NCBI GenBank assembly: GCA_964556005.1
Contig: CAZKUR010000075.1
Location: 1 to 18,929 of the forward strand
Reading direction: 5' to 3'
From: CAZKUR01 sp964556005
GTDB taxonomy: Bacteria; Bacteroidota; Ignavibacteria; Ignavibacteriales; Ignavibacteriaceae
DNA length: 18,929 nt
Positions 1 to 7,671 of the stretch are shown here, piece after piece. The first letter of the stretch is position 1. The number at the start of each line of letters is the position of its first letter. The position numbers and the translations under genes were made by a program. The notes below the pieces were generated by a model. It ran no database searches, was not told the DNA's origin, and saw only the letters and a program-made list of their open reading frames with translations.

Positions 1-614
1 GTTGAATAAAAATCCGTAACATCAATTGAACCGTTGGCAATGCCTCTGTATGCGAGATCGTGATCAAGACCGGTAACATTTTTTTGCGGTAGACGGTATG
101 AATTCTTCAGACCCGGCCAGCCGTCTCTTCTGTCCATAAATTCATTGCTGAAACCGAATCTTAAATCAGGATGATTTTTTAAATCCGAAATTTTATCGAT
201 ATGAAGCTTTGCGGCCAATGCTTTTTTCATTCCTAATGCATAAGTATCATTGAATCCAAGTGGCTTGCTCATTTTAATATGATAAGCTGCAAGAGTATTT
301 TTGAGCAGAGAATCGTTAATGATTTTTTTGTCTTCGAATATTTCATGCTTAATTGTTCCAGTGTATTCGGCATAAATATCAATATCGCCTTTAACCAATG
401 CATCCCAGAGTACGCGTGTTCCGCCCAATTCCTTTAGATGAATAACGTTGGGATCTTCAATCTTCCCGAGCTGGGTTATAATTTCTCCGAGAATTACCGA
501 TTCCGTAAATTTTTTTGAACCGACTTTAACCGGGTGGCCTTCATTCTGCGGATAAATGTTTTGAGTAAAAATTAATATAGAAAAGAGCAATATGTATTTT
601 AAAATATTATTCAT
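1..614 (-). CDS. Osmoprotectant (glycine betaine/choline-type) ABC transporter substrate-binding protein, C-terminus cut off by window edge
   Basis: Extracytoplasmic binding protein of the OpuC/ProX/OsmF group, which delivers quaternary-amine osmoprotectants to an ABC importer. Only the first 204 residues are in the window. Residues 1-23 form a signal peptide ending in YPQ. The mature start carries VGSKKFTES (31-39), a hallmark of this family. Further family motifs are YAEYTGT (81-87), GFNDTYAL (120-127), FSNEFMDRRDGWPGL (155-169) and DHDLAYRGIANGSIDVTD (184-201). The ATG overlaps the last 8 nt of the ATPase gene (ATGAATAA), so the two are very likely co-transcribed and translationally coupled. 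The permease is expected further left, or fused to the missing C-terminus, as happens in some relatives. I made this call by translating the edge region directly. The family is clear; the exact ligand is inferred. Confidence 0.93.
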   Translation of the reverse strand, partial: MNNILKYILLFSILIFTQNIYPQNEGHPVKVGSKKFTESVILGEIITQLGKIEDPNVIHLKELGGTRVLWDALVKGDIDIYAEYTGTIKHEIFEDKKIINDSLLKNTLAAYHIKMSKPLGFNDTYALGMKKALAAKLHIDKISDLKNHPDLRFGFSNEFMDRRDGWPGLKNSYRLPQKNVTGLDHDLAYRGIANGSIDVTDFYS

Positions 615-1353
615 TATTTAGATTTACATTACCTCTTTGAGCAGTTATGAATTTTGAAACAAATTCATCAGCGGGATTATTTATAAGATTCGTTATATTG
701 CCTTGCTGAACAATCTCACCTTCTTTCATCAAAACAATTGTGTCTCCGAAATAAACAGCTTCACTTAAATCATGCGTAACAAGCAAAACTGTTTTCCTCA
801 ATTCCTTAAATATGTTTTTCAAATCTGTTTGCAGATCGAAACGTATTAAAGGATCGAGAGAACCAAGTGGTTCATCCAAAAGCAGGAATTCCGGATCAAG
901 CATTAAAGCACGCATTAAACTTACTCTCTGCTTTTGCCCGCCGGATAATTCCGCAGGGTATTTTTCCAATCCATCTGCAGGAAATTTTGTTAATTCAACT
1001 AATTCATTTATGCGTTGTTCAATTTTATACTTCTGCCAGCCAAGCTGTTTTGCCATTAAAGATACATTTCCCTCGGCGGTCAAATGAGGAAATAAACCTC
1101 CATCCTGAATTACATAGCCCATTCGTCTTCTATTAAATATCAGGTTTGATTTATCTAATTTGCTTGAATCAATTTCAACATTTCCATTATCCGGTTTTAC
1201 CAATCCGGTTATAATCCTAATCGTAGTAGATTTGCCGCAGCCACTCGGTCCAATTAGTACAGTCGTTTTTCCTTGTTCAATTTCAAGATTAATATTTTTT
1301 AAGACCTGCTGGGAATTGTAGAACTTCGATATGCTTTTTAATTGAATCGACAT
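607..1353 (-). CDS. Osmoprotectant ABC transporter ATP-binding protein (OpuCA/ProV/OsmV-like, no CBS domains)
   Basis: Cytoplasmic ATPase that powers the importer whose binding protein starts at its 3' end. All nucleotide-binding motifs are present: Walker A GPSGCGKST (35-43), Q-loop Gln83 in VIQDGGLFPHLT, signature LSGGQ (136-140), Walker B FLLLDE (156-161), D-loop SLD, and H-loop His194 in LLVTHD. The stretch RRRMGYVIQDGGLFPHLT and the PADGLEKYPAELSGG region resemble the glycine betaine/choline subfamily. The protein stops at 248 residues. OpuCA, ProV and OpuAA carry about 100 or more extra residues with tandem CBS domains that sense ionic strength or c-di-AMP; none is present here. No strong Shine-Dalgarno precedes the ATG. 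It is first in its operon, 173 bp from the previous gene. The substrate assignment rests largely on the downstream binding protein. Confidence 0.93.
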   Translation of the reverse strand: MSIQLKSISKFYNSQQVLKNINLEIEQGKTTVLIGPSGCGKSTTIRIITGLVKPDNGNVEIDSSKLDKSNLIFNRRRMGYVIQDGGLFPHLTAEGNVSLMAKQLGWQKYKIEQRINELVELTKFPADGLEKYPAELSGGQKQRVSLMRALMLDPEFLLLDEPLGSLDPLIRFDLQTDLKNIFKELRKTVLLVTHDLSEAVYFGDTIVLMKEGEIVQQGNITNLINNPADEFVSKFITAQRGNVNLNNE

Positions 1354-1526
1354 AAAAATACATCCATTAAAGAAAATAATTTACACAAAAATTTTAACTA
1401 ATATGGAATATTATGAATTATACAAATGTAAACAGCTATATGAGAGAATAGGTTTAAGGGATTTAATTATGAAATGCGATCTACAATTTTTTATTTTAAT
1501 CGCAAATCTTTTCTAGGCGGCGATCG

Positions 1527-3461
1527 CTATTTTTCAACAAGCACAACCTGTGCTCTGTCCGCCTTCACTACATTAGAGAAGAAGTCTTTGTATTCGGAAT
1601 AATTTTCCGCAGGGATAGAATAGACTTTTACTTTAAGCTGCCTAACAAATAAAATCTCTTTTCCCGAAATTTTTTCCGTTATTGAAATAAAGCTGCCGAA
1701 TGATGATTCAATATTAACTTCATTTGGCAGAAATTCTATTGCATATCCTTCCGGTAAAGTATAATAAACCGAGTCGACATCATAATAAGGATAATTAAAT
1801 CTAACCGGAGATAATCTATTTTCCACATCCGGCGGAACATATGTACGGCGTTCCATTAAATTGGGTTTAAAGAATATCCGCTTTCCCGATAACGTAGCGT
1901 AATTTTTTAATTCGGCATCCAATTTAAGACTTACTTCCGGGTTATGCTCCATTACTCCTTTAAAGCTGTAATTTTTTAGCTTTAAATTCGGAGCGGAGAT
2001 TAAACTTAAAACCCACCTCTTTGTTTCTTCGGGAGAAGATTCGAGAACTGATTCTCTGACTCTATCCTGCTGGTCGCCTTTCCATGAAGTCGTAACATCT
2101 ATATCTGCCCAGCCAAAAGAATTCAAATTAACTTTTGCCTTTCTTTGCTGCATATTTTGTTCGGGTAAACTGGATGGGGTTCTTACTACAACACCTCCTT
2201 CCGGGGTAAGCATAAGCGCATTCCGGTTTTCAGTGAACCAGCCCAACCTTCCGCACTGCATTGTTTGACTCGTACACTCCAGCCAAACCGTATCCTTTTT
2301 TAACGGAACAGCTACAATTACATGGTTGAATTGATCGCTCGGGAATTCTTTGATAAAATTGTAACGGTGGCTGCCGCTTCTAATCCATACGGCATATGCG
2401 GTAATTCCGGCCTGCTTTAAAATTGAGATCATATAATTCGATAAAGCTTTGCAATCGCCGTAACCGCGTTCATTAACGTAAGAAGCATCAAAAGGCTGCC
2501 AGCCCCCTATTCCCAATTGCACACTGACATAACGGGTACGCGACTGCATGTATTTATAGAGAGTGCGGATTTTTTGGTGTGCATCTTTCTCGTCTTTAAC
2601 CATTGCTTTTATATTTGCAGCAGCGGAATCCGGCAATTCATTTTTACCGATAGTCAAATCATAACCCCATTTTCCCAAAGATTTCCACGAGCTCATATCA
2701 CCCACAAATCCATCGAAATCAAATTTACCGGGAGCTATTCTCACGACCACGGCGGCATCCTCAAGCGCATTTTCCACTGCATCTTCGGGAAGCTTCGGCA
2801 GATTAACTGCTTCCCATGTATAATTTTTTTTCCCGTCGTCAAATGAAATTGAAGGCTTAACCGAATCCTGGCTGCACCAATACCGAAGGCTGTCGTCTCC
2901 GGGAACCGATACTTCAAAGCTGCTTATTTCTACGGGGTCTACTGAAGCGCGGGAAGACCATGATGGCCAGCTTATAAAGCCGTCGTGCGATTTTTCATAA
3001 TCGAATTCAACTGTGTAAGGAAATTTGTCGTAATAGAGTTCCGCAATTTTAATGCGGTTATCTTCATAAAGCGAATAATTACTAAAAGCAGGATAATCCT
3101 TAATATCGCTATCTTCAAGTTCCCTGACTTCATTTCCATCCGCATCATAAATTTTTCCTTCTAAATCTTCAACATCGGAAAATTTATCGTACCATAAATA
3201 TATTTTCCCTTCATCCTGTTTACTTTTTTTGAAGATTGTTACTACATATTTTATCTTTTCTACAGCTTTGCTTTCGCCGTCAACTTCAAATCTTTTTAAA
3301 TCTTCACGAACAACAGCGCCGGCATCCTTCGATAAATTTGCAGGAATATTTTTTACGTCATATTTATTACCGGAAGATATTTTATCCTTTGAAAATATCT
3401 TACTGGAGGATCCCGAAATAAAAAAGAAAATACCAGTTAATAGTAATACTGCAATTTTCAT
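1527..3461 (-). CDS. Secreted DUF3857/transglutaminase-like protein with catalytic-type Cys and His
   Basis: A 644-residue exported protein. Residues 1-20 form a signal peptide without a lipobox Cys. A DUF3857-type beta domain covers roughly 50-230 and a transglutaminase-like (papain-fold) core roughly 285-400. The core shows the nucleophile motif GYGDCKALSNYM with Cys337, a His in FNHVIVAV (His380), and WLECTSQT, where Glu395 occupies the usual acidic position. A C-terminal beta region (about 440-640) resembles DUF3858. The function of such proteins is not established; a periplasmic or outer-membrane-associated hydrolase or cross-linker is inferred from the fold. The ATG overlaps the stop of the upstream paralogue by 1 nt (TAATG), with AAAGGG 5 nt before it, so the pair is translationally coupled. 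No convincing terminator follows; a weak inverted repeat TGCGAT/ATCGCA lies at 1475-1504. Confidence 0.88.
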   Translation of the reverse strand: MKIAVLLLTGIFFFISGSSSKIFSKDKISSGNKYDVKNIPANLSKDAGAVVREDLKRFEVDGESKAVEKIKYVVTIFKKSKQDEGKIYLWYDKFSDVEDLEGKIYDADGNEVRELEDSDIKDYPAFSNYSLYEDNRIKIAELYYDKFPYTVEFDYEKSHDGFISWPSWSSRASVDPVEISSFEVSVPGDDSLRYWCSQDSVKPSISFDDGKKNYTWEAVNLPKLPEDAVENALEDAAVVVRIAPGKFDFDGFVGDMSSWKSLGKWGYDLTIGKNELPDSAAANIKAMVKDEKDAHQKIRTLYKYMQSRTRYVSVQLGIGGWQPFDASYVNERGYGDCKALSNYMISILKQAGITAYAVWIRSGSHRYNFIKEFPSDQFNHVIVAVPLKKDTVWLECTSQTMQCGRLGWFTENRNALMLTPEGGVVVRTPSSLPEQNMQQRKAKVNLNSFGWADIDVTTSWKGDQQDRVRESVLESSPEETKRWVLSLISAPNLKLKNYSFKGVMEHNPEVSLKLDAELKNYATLSGKRIFFKPNLMERRTYVPPDVENRLSPVRFNYPYYDVDSVYYTLPEGYAIEFLPNEVNIESSFGSFISITEKISGKEILFVRQLKVKVYSIPAENYSEYKDFFSNVVKADRAQVVLVEK

Positions 3462-5509
3462 TAATTCCCTTTCTTATTGTCGTCTATTTTACCGGCTGCA
3501 TTGTTTTTATTGACGGAATTATCTTTTATTTTTTCAAGAACTAATTCTTCCGATTGCGCGTTGATTATCAATCCGTATAATTCTTTTAACTTCGAATAAT
3601 ATTGCGGATCTATTTGTATGCTTCTAACATTCATCCTGCTTGAAATTTGAACATTACCGCTGTCAACTTTCGCTTCCTGTTCATATACAAGGTAATTTCG
3701 ACCCACGGTATAGCGGTGATCTTTTATAGATTCTTTTATTTTATAACCGGCAGGTATTTTTATATTGACAATCGAAGTTAAACTGCTTTTGTACCCGTAG
3801 TCAACCGGGAATTTTCTTACGGCGGATTTAAACGGATTTTCCCTCATTCTATTTACGACGAACGGATTTATATAAATCATATCGCCGCTGCTCTGTGCGT
3901 AATCCGGGCTTGATGTCCAAACGGTCAGGTTCAAAGGCTTATTTACACTATCCTTGTTCTGTACATTTACTGAATCGATCGTGAATCCGTATTTTTCGGT
4001 TTTTAGTAAATCTTTTGCGGCTTCCTTTTCTTCTTTGCCGGAAAAATCATTCCTAACAATTAAAGCTGCATATCCTTCATATTGGGCTTCCGTTTTACAT
4101 TCAACTGAACCGTCTTCATTCAGGTTTACCTTGGTTGTATAAGAACTGGTTTTCTGACGTCGTGTTTTAAAATTTACCCAGTCAGGTGAGCCTTTTTTTA
4201 CTACAAGGCCTTTAACATTAAGGACTCTTGCAGGAATTAAATCGATCGGACGCAGCGGATCGGTAGCATCTAAATAATAATATTCCGAACCGATCTTAAC
4301 TCTTGCAAGCACATAATTAAATTGACGTAATATCGGGTACAAATCCTGTATTTTGCCGTTGTCTCTTGTACTTAAGATTACCGGGTTACTTTCTATGCCT
4401 TGGCTCTTAAGAAGTGAAAGAAGCAAAAAAGTTATCTCGGCATCGCTGCCTTTTTTCGAATCCAGTACCTCATCGACATCTTTATCGGCAAATACACGGT
4501 CTTTATCCGTGCAGACTATGGATTTGGCAACCCAGTTGTAAATTGCATTCATCTTTTCAACCGGATTTGAAATTCCCGAAGTAATTTCTTTTGCCCTGTC
4601 TTCAACATTTCCGGTCACATTTATTTCCTTATAAAAATCATTTGCATCAAGCATTTCTTTATTAAAGGAATCCCAATCCTGTAAAAATTGTTTGGAATAT
4701 CCGGGTACGTTTATCGAAGAAAGCTGTATTTCAACTTTATTAGTATAGTCGTGGATTGTTGTTGTATACGGTTCATCACGAAGTGCAGGAGCATCCTTCA
4801 CAACCCATCTGTATTGCGTACATTTAACAAAACCGCTGCCGAAAAAATATGCTGCTTTATCTTCAAAATACTGGTTTACTTCTTTAGTTTCATTCACCGC
4901 GAACGGTTCGTATCCTCTTATAACCGCCGAGAAATTTAACCCAATAGGCGACTTAATCCTGTACTCACTCCACCTTACTGGTTCGCTGTGCTGGAATTCC
5001 CAGTTGCGTATATATCCAAGAGAGTGTGAAATAATCTTGTAATGAATTTCAATTATGCATCCGGGCGTCAAGCCTGGCATTGTAAACTTATATTTTGTGT
5101 AATTATCTGTTACTTTCTCTTTGAAGATATCATCATCATCCAACTCTTTATCTTCCTTATCTCCGTCTTTATCCAGGTAATAAGTTTTCCCTTCAATTTC
5201 ATCCATATCTTCCTCGTTGGGATTTATTCCGATGCTTCGCGTTCCCCAATCATAGCCTTTATCGTTGAAGATTTTTATTCTTATAATCCTATCAAAAACA
5301 AGATCAACTTCATCATTTAAATACGCCTGGCCGTAATCGCAAAGTATTAAAGCGGATGCATTAGTATCTGCAGGAAACGATTTCATTTGAAGGTCTTCCA
5401 TAGGAATATCGCCGTATTCAACAGGCGGATCCTGTGCGTAGGATAGATTGGAAAAGACGAATAACACAAAAAGTAAGAATGTTGATAAAAGAACGGTATA
5501 GAGTTTCAT
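3461..5509 (-). CDS. Secreted DUF3857/transglutaminase-like protein, degenerate active site
   Basis: A 682-residue exported protein and the first gene of the pair. I place the start at 5509 rather than the in-frame ATG at 5533. AAAGGG lies 7 nt before the 5509 ATG, and that start leaves a clean signal peptide MKLYTVLLSTFLLFVLFVFS cleaved near SYA/Q. Starting at 5533 adds 8 hydrophilic residues and loses the ribosome site. DUF3857 spans about 45-270 and a transglutaminase-like core about 295-420. In the core the usual GNC/GDC motif reads KKGSDAEITF, so Asp356 sits where Cys is expected. FNYV (Tyr399) replaces FNHV, while the LDAT Asp414 remains. It therefore looks like a pseudoenzyme or structural partner of the following gene, which keeps Cys and His. 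The C-terminal third is a beta-rich region ending in a Lys/Asn-rich tail. Family is confident; role unknown. Confidence 0.87.
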   Translation of the reverse strand: MKLYTVLLSTFLLFVLFVFSNLSYAQDPPVEYGDIPMEDLQMKSFPADTNASALILCDYGQAYLNDEVDLVFDRIIRIKIFNDKGYDWGTRSIGINPNEEDMDEIEGKTYYLDKDGDKEDKELDDDDIFKEKVTDNYTKYKFTMPGLTPGCIIEIHYKIISHSLGYIRNWEFQHSEPVRWSEYRIKSPIGLNFSAVIRGYEPFAVNETKEVNQYFEDKAAYFFGSGFVKCTQYRWVVKDAPALRDEPYTTTIHDYTNKVEIQLSSINVPGYSKQFLQDWDSFNKEMLDANDFYKEINVTGNVEDRAKEITSGISNPVEKMNAIYNWVAKSIVCTDKDRVFADKDVDEVLDSKKGSDAEITFLLLSLLKSQGIESNPVILSTRDNGKIQDLYPILRQFNYVLARVKIGSEYYYLDATDPLRPIDLIPARVLNVKGLVVKKGSPDWVNFKTRRQKTSSYTTKVNLNEDGSVECKTEAQYEGYAALIVRNDFSGKEEKEAAKDLLKTEKYGFTIDSVNVQNKDSVNKPLNLTVWTSSPDYAQSSGDMIYINPFVVNRMRENPFKSAVRKFPVDYGYKSSLTSIVNIKIPAGYKIKESIKDHRYTVGRNYLVYEQEAKVDSGNVQISSRMNVRSIQIDPQYYSKLKELYGLIINAQSEELVLEKIKDNSVNKNNAAGKIDDNKKGN
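3467..3472 (-). promoter_or_regulatory. Shine-Dalgarno site of the second DUF3857 gene, inside the end of the first
   Basis: Minus-strand AAAGGG, 5 nt before the ATG at 3461 and lying within the last codons of the upstream gene. Together with the TAATG stop/start overlap this supports coupled translation of the pair. Confidence 0.65.
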
Positions 5510-5515
5510 TTGATT

Positions 5516-5522
5516 TCCCTTT
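5516..5522 (-). promoter_or_regulatory. Shine-Dalgarno site that decides the start of the degenerate DUF3857 gene
   Basis: Minus-strand AAAGGGA, 6 nt upstream of the ATG at 5509. The earlier in-frame ATG at 5533 lies upstream of this site and cannot use it. The same AAAGGG stands 5 nt before the ATG of the downstream partner (3467-3472), so the two coupled genes share the same initiation signal. Confidence 0.7.
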
Positions 5523-5561
5523 ATTTTATTCAATAAGAAATTCGTATAGTGTTCACCGTAA

Positions 5562-5696
5562 TTAACTCTGAAAAAGCCTTGATTTTATTGGTAATAATTT
5601 AAGCTGATGCTGACCGTAAGGTTTAAGATTTGAATAAGCCGTAAAGATTATTAAATGCAGCCCCAATTTATAAACTAATAATATTTTATTTCCCAT
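5562..5696 (-). CDS. Possible small 44-residue protein with a hydrophobic N-terminus
   Basis: A 45-codon reading frame from ATG at 5696 to TAA at 5562, in the gap before the DUF3857 pair and 52 bp upstream of it, same strand. It begins MGNKILLVYKLGLHLIIFTA and then runs YSNLKPYGQHQ to a basic end. A Lys plus hydrophobic stretch followed by YGQ resembles a short export signal. No clear Shine-Dalgarno is present; a G-rich GGGG lies about 13 nt upstream. In AT-rich DNA an open frame of this size is uncommon but not rare, so it may be chance or part of a long leader of the next gene. I do not recognise it. Confidence 0.2.
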   Translation of the reverse strand: MGNKILLVYKLGLHLIIFTAYSNLKPYGQHQLKLLPIKSRLFQS

Positions 5697-5744
5697 TTCA
5701 GAATTCGTCCCCGTAAAAAACCAGAATAAATTAATTATAAATTT

Positions 5745-5773
5745 AAATTACTACTATATTTTTTATATGTCAA
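5745..5773 (-). promoter_or_regulatory. Candidate promoter for the DUF3857 pair
   Basis: A perfect TTGACA (5768-5773 on the minus strand) is followed after 17 bp by TAATTT, a weak -10 match. It faces the DUF3857 pair and would give a leader of about 230 nt. The -35 match is exact, but the -10 is poor and the region is so AT-rich that chance is possible. Bacteroidota-type promoters use a different consensus (TAnnTTTG). Confidence 0.25.
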
Positions 5774-5997
5774 CCTTTTAAGGATTAATAATAGTTTAAA
5801 ATAACTAATCCATTATAAAAAATTATATCAAGCGTCATTATTTATTGATAAATAAAATAATAGAATTTTACCTAATAGTACGAAATTAATTAATCATTCC
5901 TTCCAGGTATTATGGAATTGTCTGAGCTAAAATTATGTTTTTATAATTCCCTAGCTATTTTAAGGTGTCACGGGTTGTTAAACAAAAATTTCAATAA

Positions 5998-7371
5998 TTA
6001 TTTATTCACAAAAAACCTGTACCCCCAGGGTTTCAATTTGAAACTTGCTTCGGTTGTAAAAGTTTTTTTCTGACGGGTGAATAAATTGATATAATCTCCC
6101 GCCATTTCTTCACCGTTCAGCTTAACGTTTAATTCTTTACTTGAAAGATTGAATACCGCAAATACTTTATCGCCGTCTTTTTCTCTTACGAATGCAAAAA
6201 CGCTTGAATCCGCATCGGACGGAATGTTTATCATCTTTCCGCCTTCATCTCCGTTCCATAATGCTTTGTTCTGCATCTTTTCATTAAACAAAGTTGTGTA
6301 CAATTTTCTGTATTTAGATTTCTTCCAGACAATAGTATCTTTTTCAAAAAACTTAAGACGTTTGTTAAGACCTGCTTCCTGCCCGTTATAAAGAAGCGGC
6401 ATTCCTTTTATTGCAACAGTAAAAACACCAAACATTTTCGCTGCACCGTCAAGTCTTTCGAATACAGTTCCGTTCCAGGAATTTTCATCGTGATTGGTTG
6501 TGAACCTCATCCTGAAATCGTTCATTGGATAAATGCTGTCTTCTTTTGCAAAATAGTTTCTTATATCGTTTGCGTTTTTCTTTCCTTTAGCAACATTGTT
6601 CATTATATGAAGCAGTTCCCACGAATAAGTCATATCGAAAGCTTTTACCTGCAATTGAGGTTCTTCAGCTTCGGCAAGCATAAAAACATGTTTTACCGAA
6701 TCCAGAGAAGCTCTTGCGGCATCCCAAAATTCGACAGGAACCATACCGGCTACATCACACCTGAAGCCATCTATGTCTGTTTTTTCAATCCAGAATTTCA
6801 TTGCGTTGATCATGTAAGTCCAAAGCTCTTTATTGTCGTAATTCAAATCGATTACATCGGACCAGTCTTTAACCGGCGGCACGAAATTTCCCAAAGAATC
6901 TTTCGTATAAAAATCGGGATGTTCTTTCGTCCATACATTATCCCACGAAGTATGGTTGGCAACCCAATCAAGAATTACATGCATACCCATTTTATGAATT
7001 TTTTCAACTACCTCTTTGAAATCATCAATGGTTCCGAAATCCGGGTTTATCGCAGTATAATTCTGCACGGAATAATAGCTGCCTAATTTTCCCTTCCTGT
7101 TTTTTACACCAATTGGATTTATCGGCATAAACCAGACTATCCCGACTCCAAGCTTTTTTAATTTTGGAATAGAAGGTTCGAATCCCTTAAAAGTTCCTGC
7201 GTTAGAAAACTGCCTGATGTTGACTTCATAAATTGTTTTGTTGTAGCTCCATTCTGGATGCTCGACAAATGTTTGAAACTTCTGAGGGAAAATAGAAACA
7301 GAAGTGAATAGTGAAATAATTGAAATGAAAAGAATATTTTTTATGCGGTTATTTGCTTTTTGTGCTGTCAT
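5998..7371 (-). CDS. Secreted alpha-amylase family (GH13) glycoside hydrolase
   Basis: A 457-residue TIM-barrel enzyme with an N-terminal signal-like segment (about 10-29, ending SIFPQ), so probably periplasmic or secreted. The four GH13 regions are visible: region I DWVANH (135-140), region II GFRCDVAG with nucleophile Asp206, region III FMLAEAEE with acid/base Glu234, and region IV TTNHDEN with transition-state stabiliser Asp295. The barrel starts at TIYEVNIRQFS and includes the usual VWFMPINPIG turn and an SYYSVQNYTAINPDFGT segment. A short C-terminal beta domain (about 375-457) closes the protein, and no carbohydrate-binding module is attached. It likely cleaves or rearranges alpha-1,4-glucans, but the exact specificity cannot be read. 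No Shine-Dalgarno is visible before the ATG. It stands alone, with 300 bp upstream and 464 bp downstream to the next genes, and no sugar transporter or regulator nearby. Confidence 0.92.
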   Translation of the reverse strand: MTAQKANNRIKNILFISIISLFTSVSIFPQKFQTFVEHPEWSYNKTIYEVNIRQFSNAGTFKGFEPSIPKLKKLGVGIVWFMPINPIGVKNRKGKLGSYYSVQNYTAINPDFGTIDDFKEVVEKIHKMGMHVILDWVANHTSWDNVWTKEHPDFYTKDSLGNFVPPVKDWSDVIDLNYDNKELWTYMINAMKFWIEKTDIDGFRCDVAGMVPVEFWDAARASLDSVKHVFMLAEAEEPQLQVKAFDMTYSWELLHIMNNVAKGKKNANDIRNYFAKEDSIYPMNDFRMRFTTNHDENSWNGTVFERLDGAAKMFGVFTVAIKGMPLLYNGQEAGLNKRLKFFEKDTIVWKKSKYRKLYTTLFNEKMQNKALWNGDEGGKMINIPSDADSSVFAFVREKDGDKVFAVFNLSSKELNVKLNGEEMAGDYINLFTRQKKTFTTEASFKLKPWGYRFFVNK

Positions 7372-7671
7372 ATTTTATTAAGCTTTATTTAAAAATATAA
7401 ATATATTACAACAATAAAATACTACATGTTCGCGTTCTAAAAAAAGGTACTTATAAAAAATATTCGATTTGATAGCTCAGAATATAGGTCATTAGTAATT
7501 TGGAATTCAAAATCTTAATTGTAAGGCAAATTAAAACGATGAAGTTGCAGACTTATATTTTAAAGTATATATCTTATACCAAATATTCATTTCTTGATAT
7601 TAATTTAGTGAAGAATTGTTTTTCCCTCAATTTATTGAATTTTGAATTTTTACTTTTAACTTGCTTGTCGC
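7372..7671. other. 300-bp AT-rich intergenic region upstream of the amylase gene
   Basis: It presumably holds the promoter of the GH13 gene and the 3' end of the coiled-coil transcript. I see no clear hairpin terminator, no convincing -35/-10 pair and no repeat array. A plus-strand open frame here (7500-7688) looks accidental and is listed as rejected. Confidence 0.5.

Larger units (their letters stand above)
5534..5997. other. 464-bp AT-rich intergenic region between the amylase gene and the DUF3857 pair
   Basis: Very AT-rich. It holds the candidate promoter at 5745-5773 and the possible 44-codon frame at 5562-5696, given separately. A loose inverted repeat GGATTA/TAATCC (about 5784-5813) lies just upstream of the TTGACA. 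I see no strong terminator after the amylase stop, no tRNA-like structure and no repeats. Confidence 0.6.

Noticed and set aside
1520..1527. GCGATCGC palindrome after the DUF3857 gene
   Set aside because: Single occurrence that overlaps the stop region; no sign of the iterated HIP1 pattern or a terminator T-run.
6490..7086. 198-codon plus-strand open frame opposite the amylase gene
   Set aside because: It is the antisense shadow of a gene with all four GH13 motifs. The translation is rich in Cys, His and Phe, has no recognisable domain and no start context.
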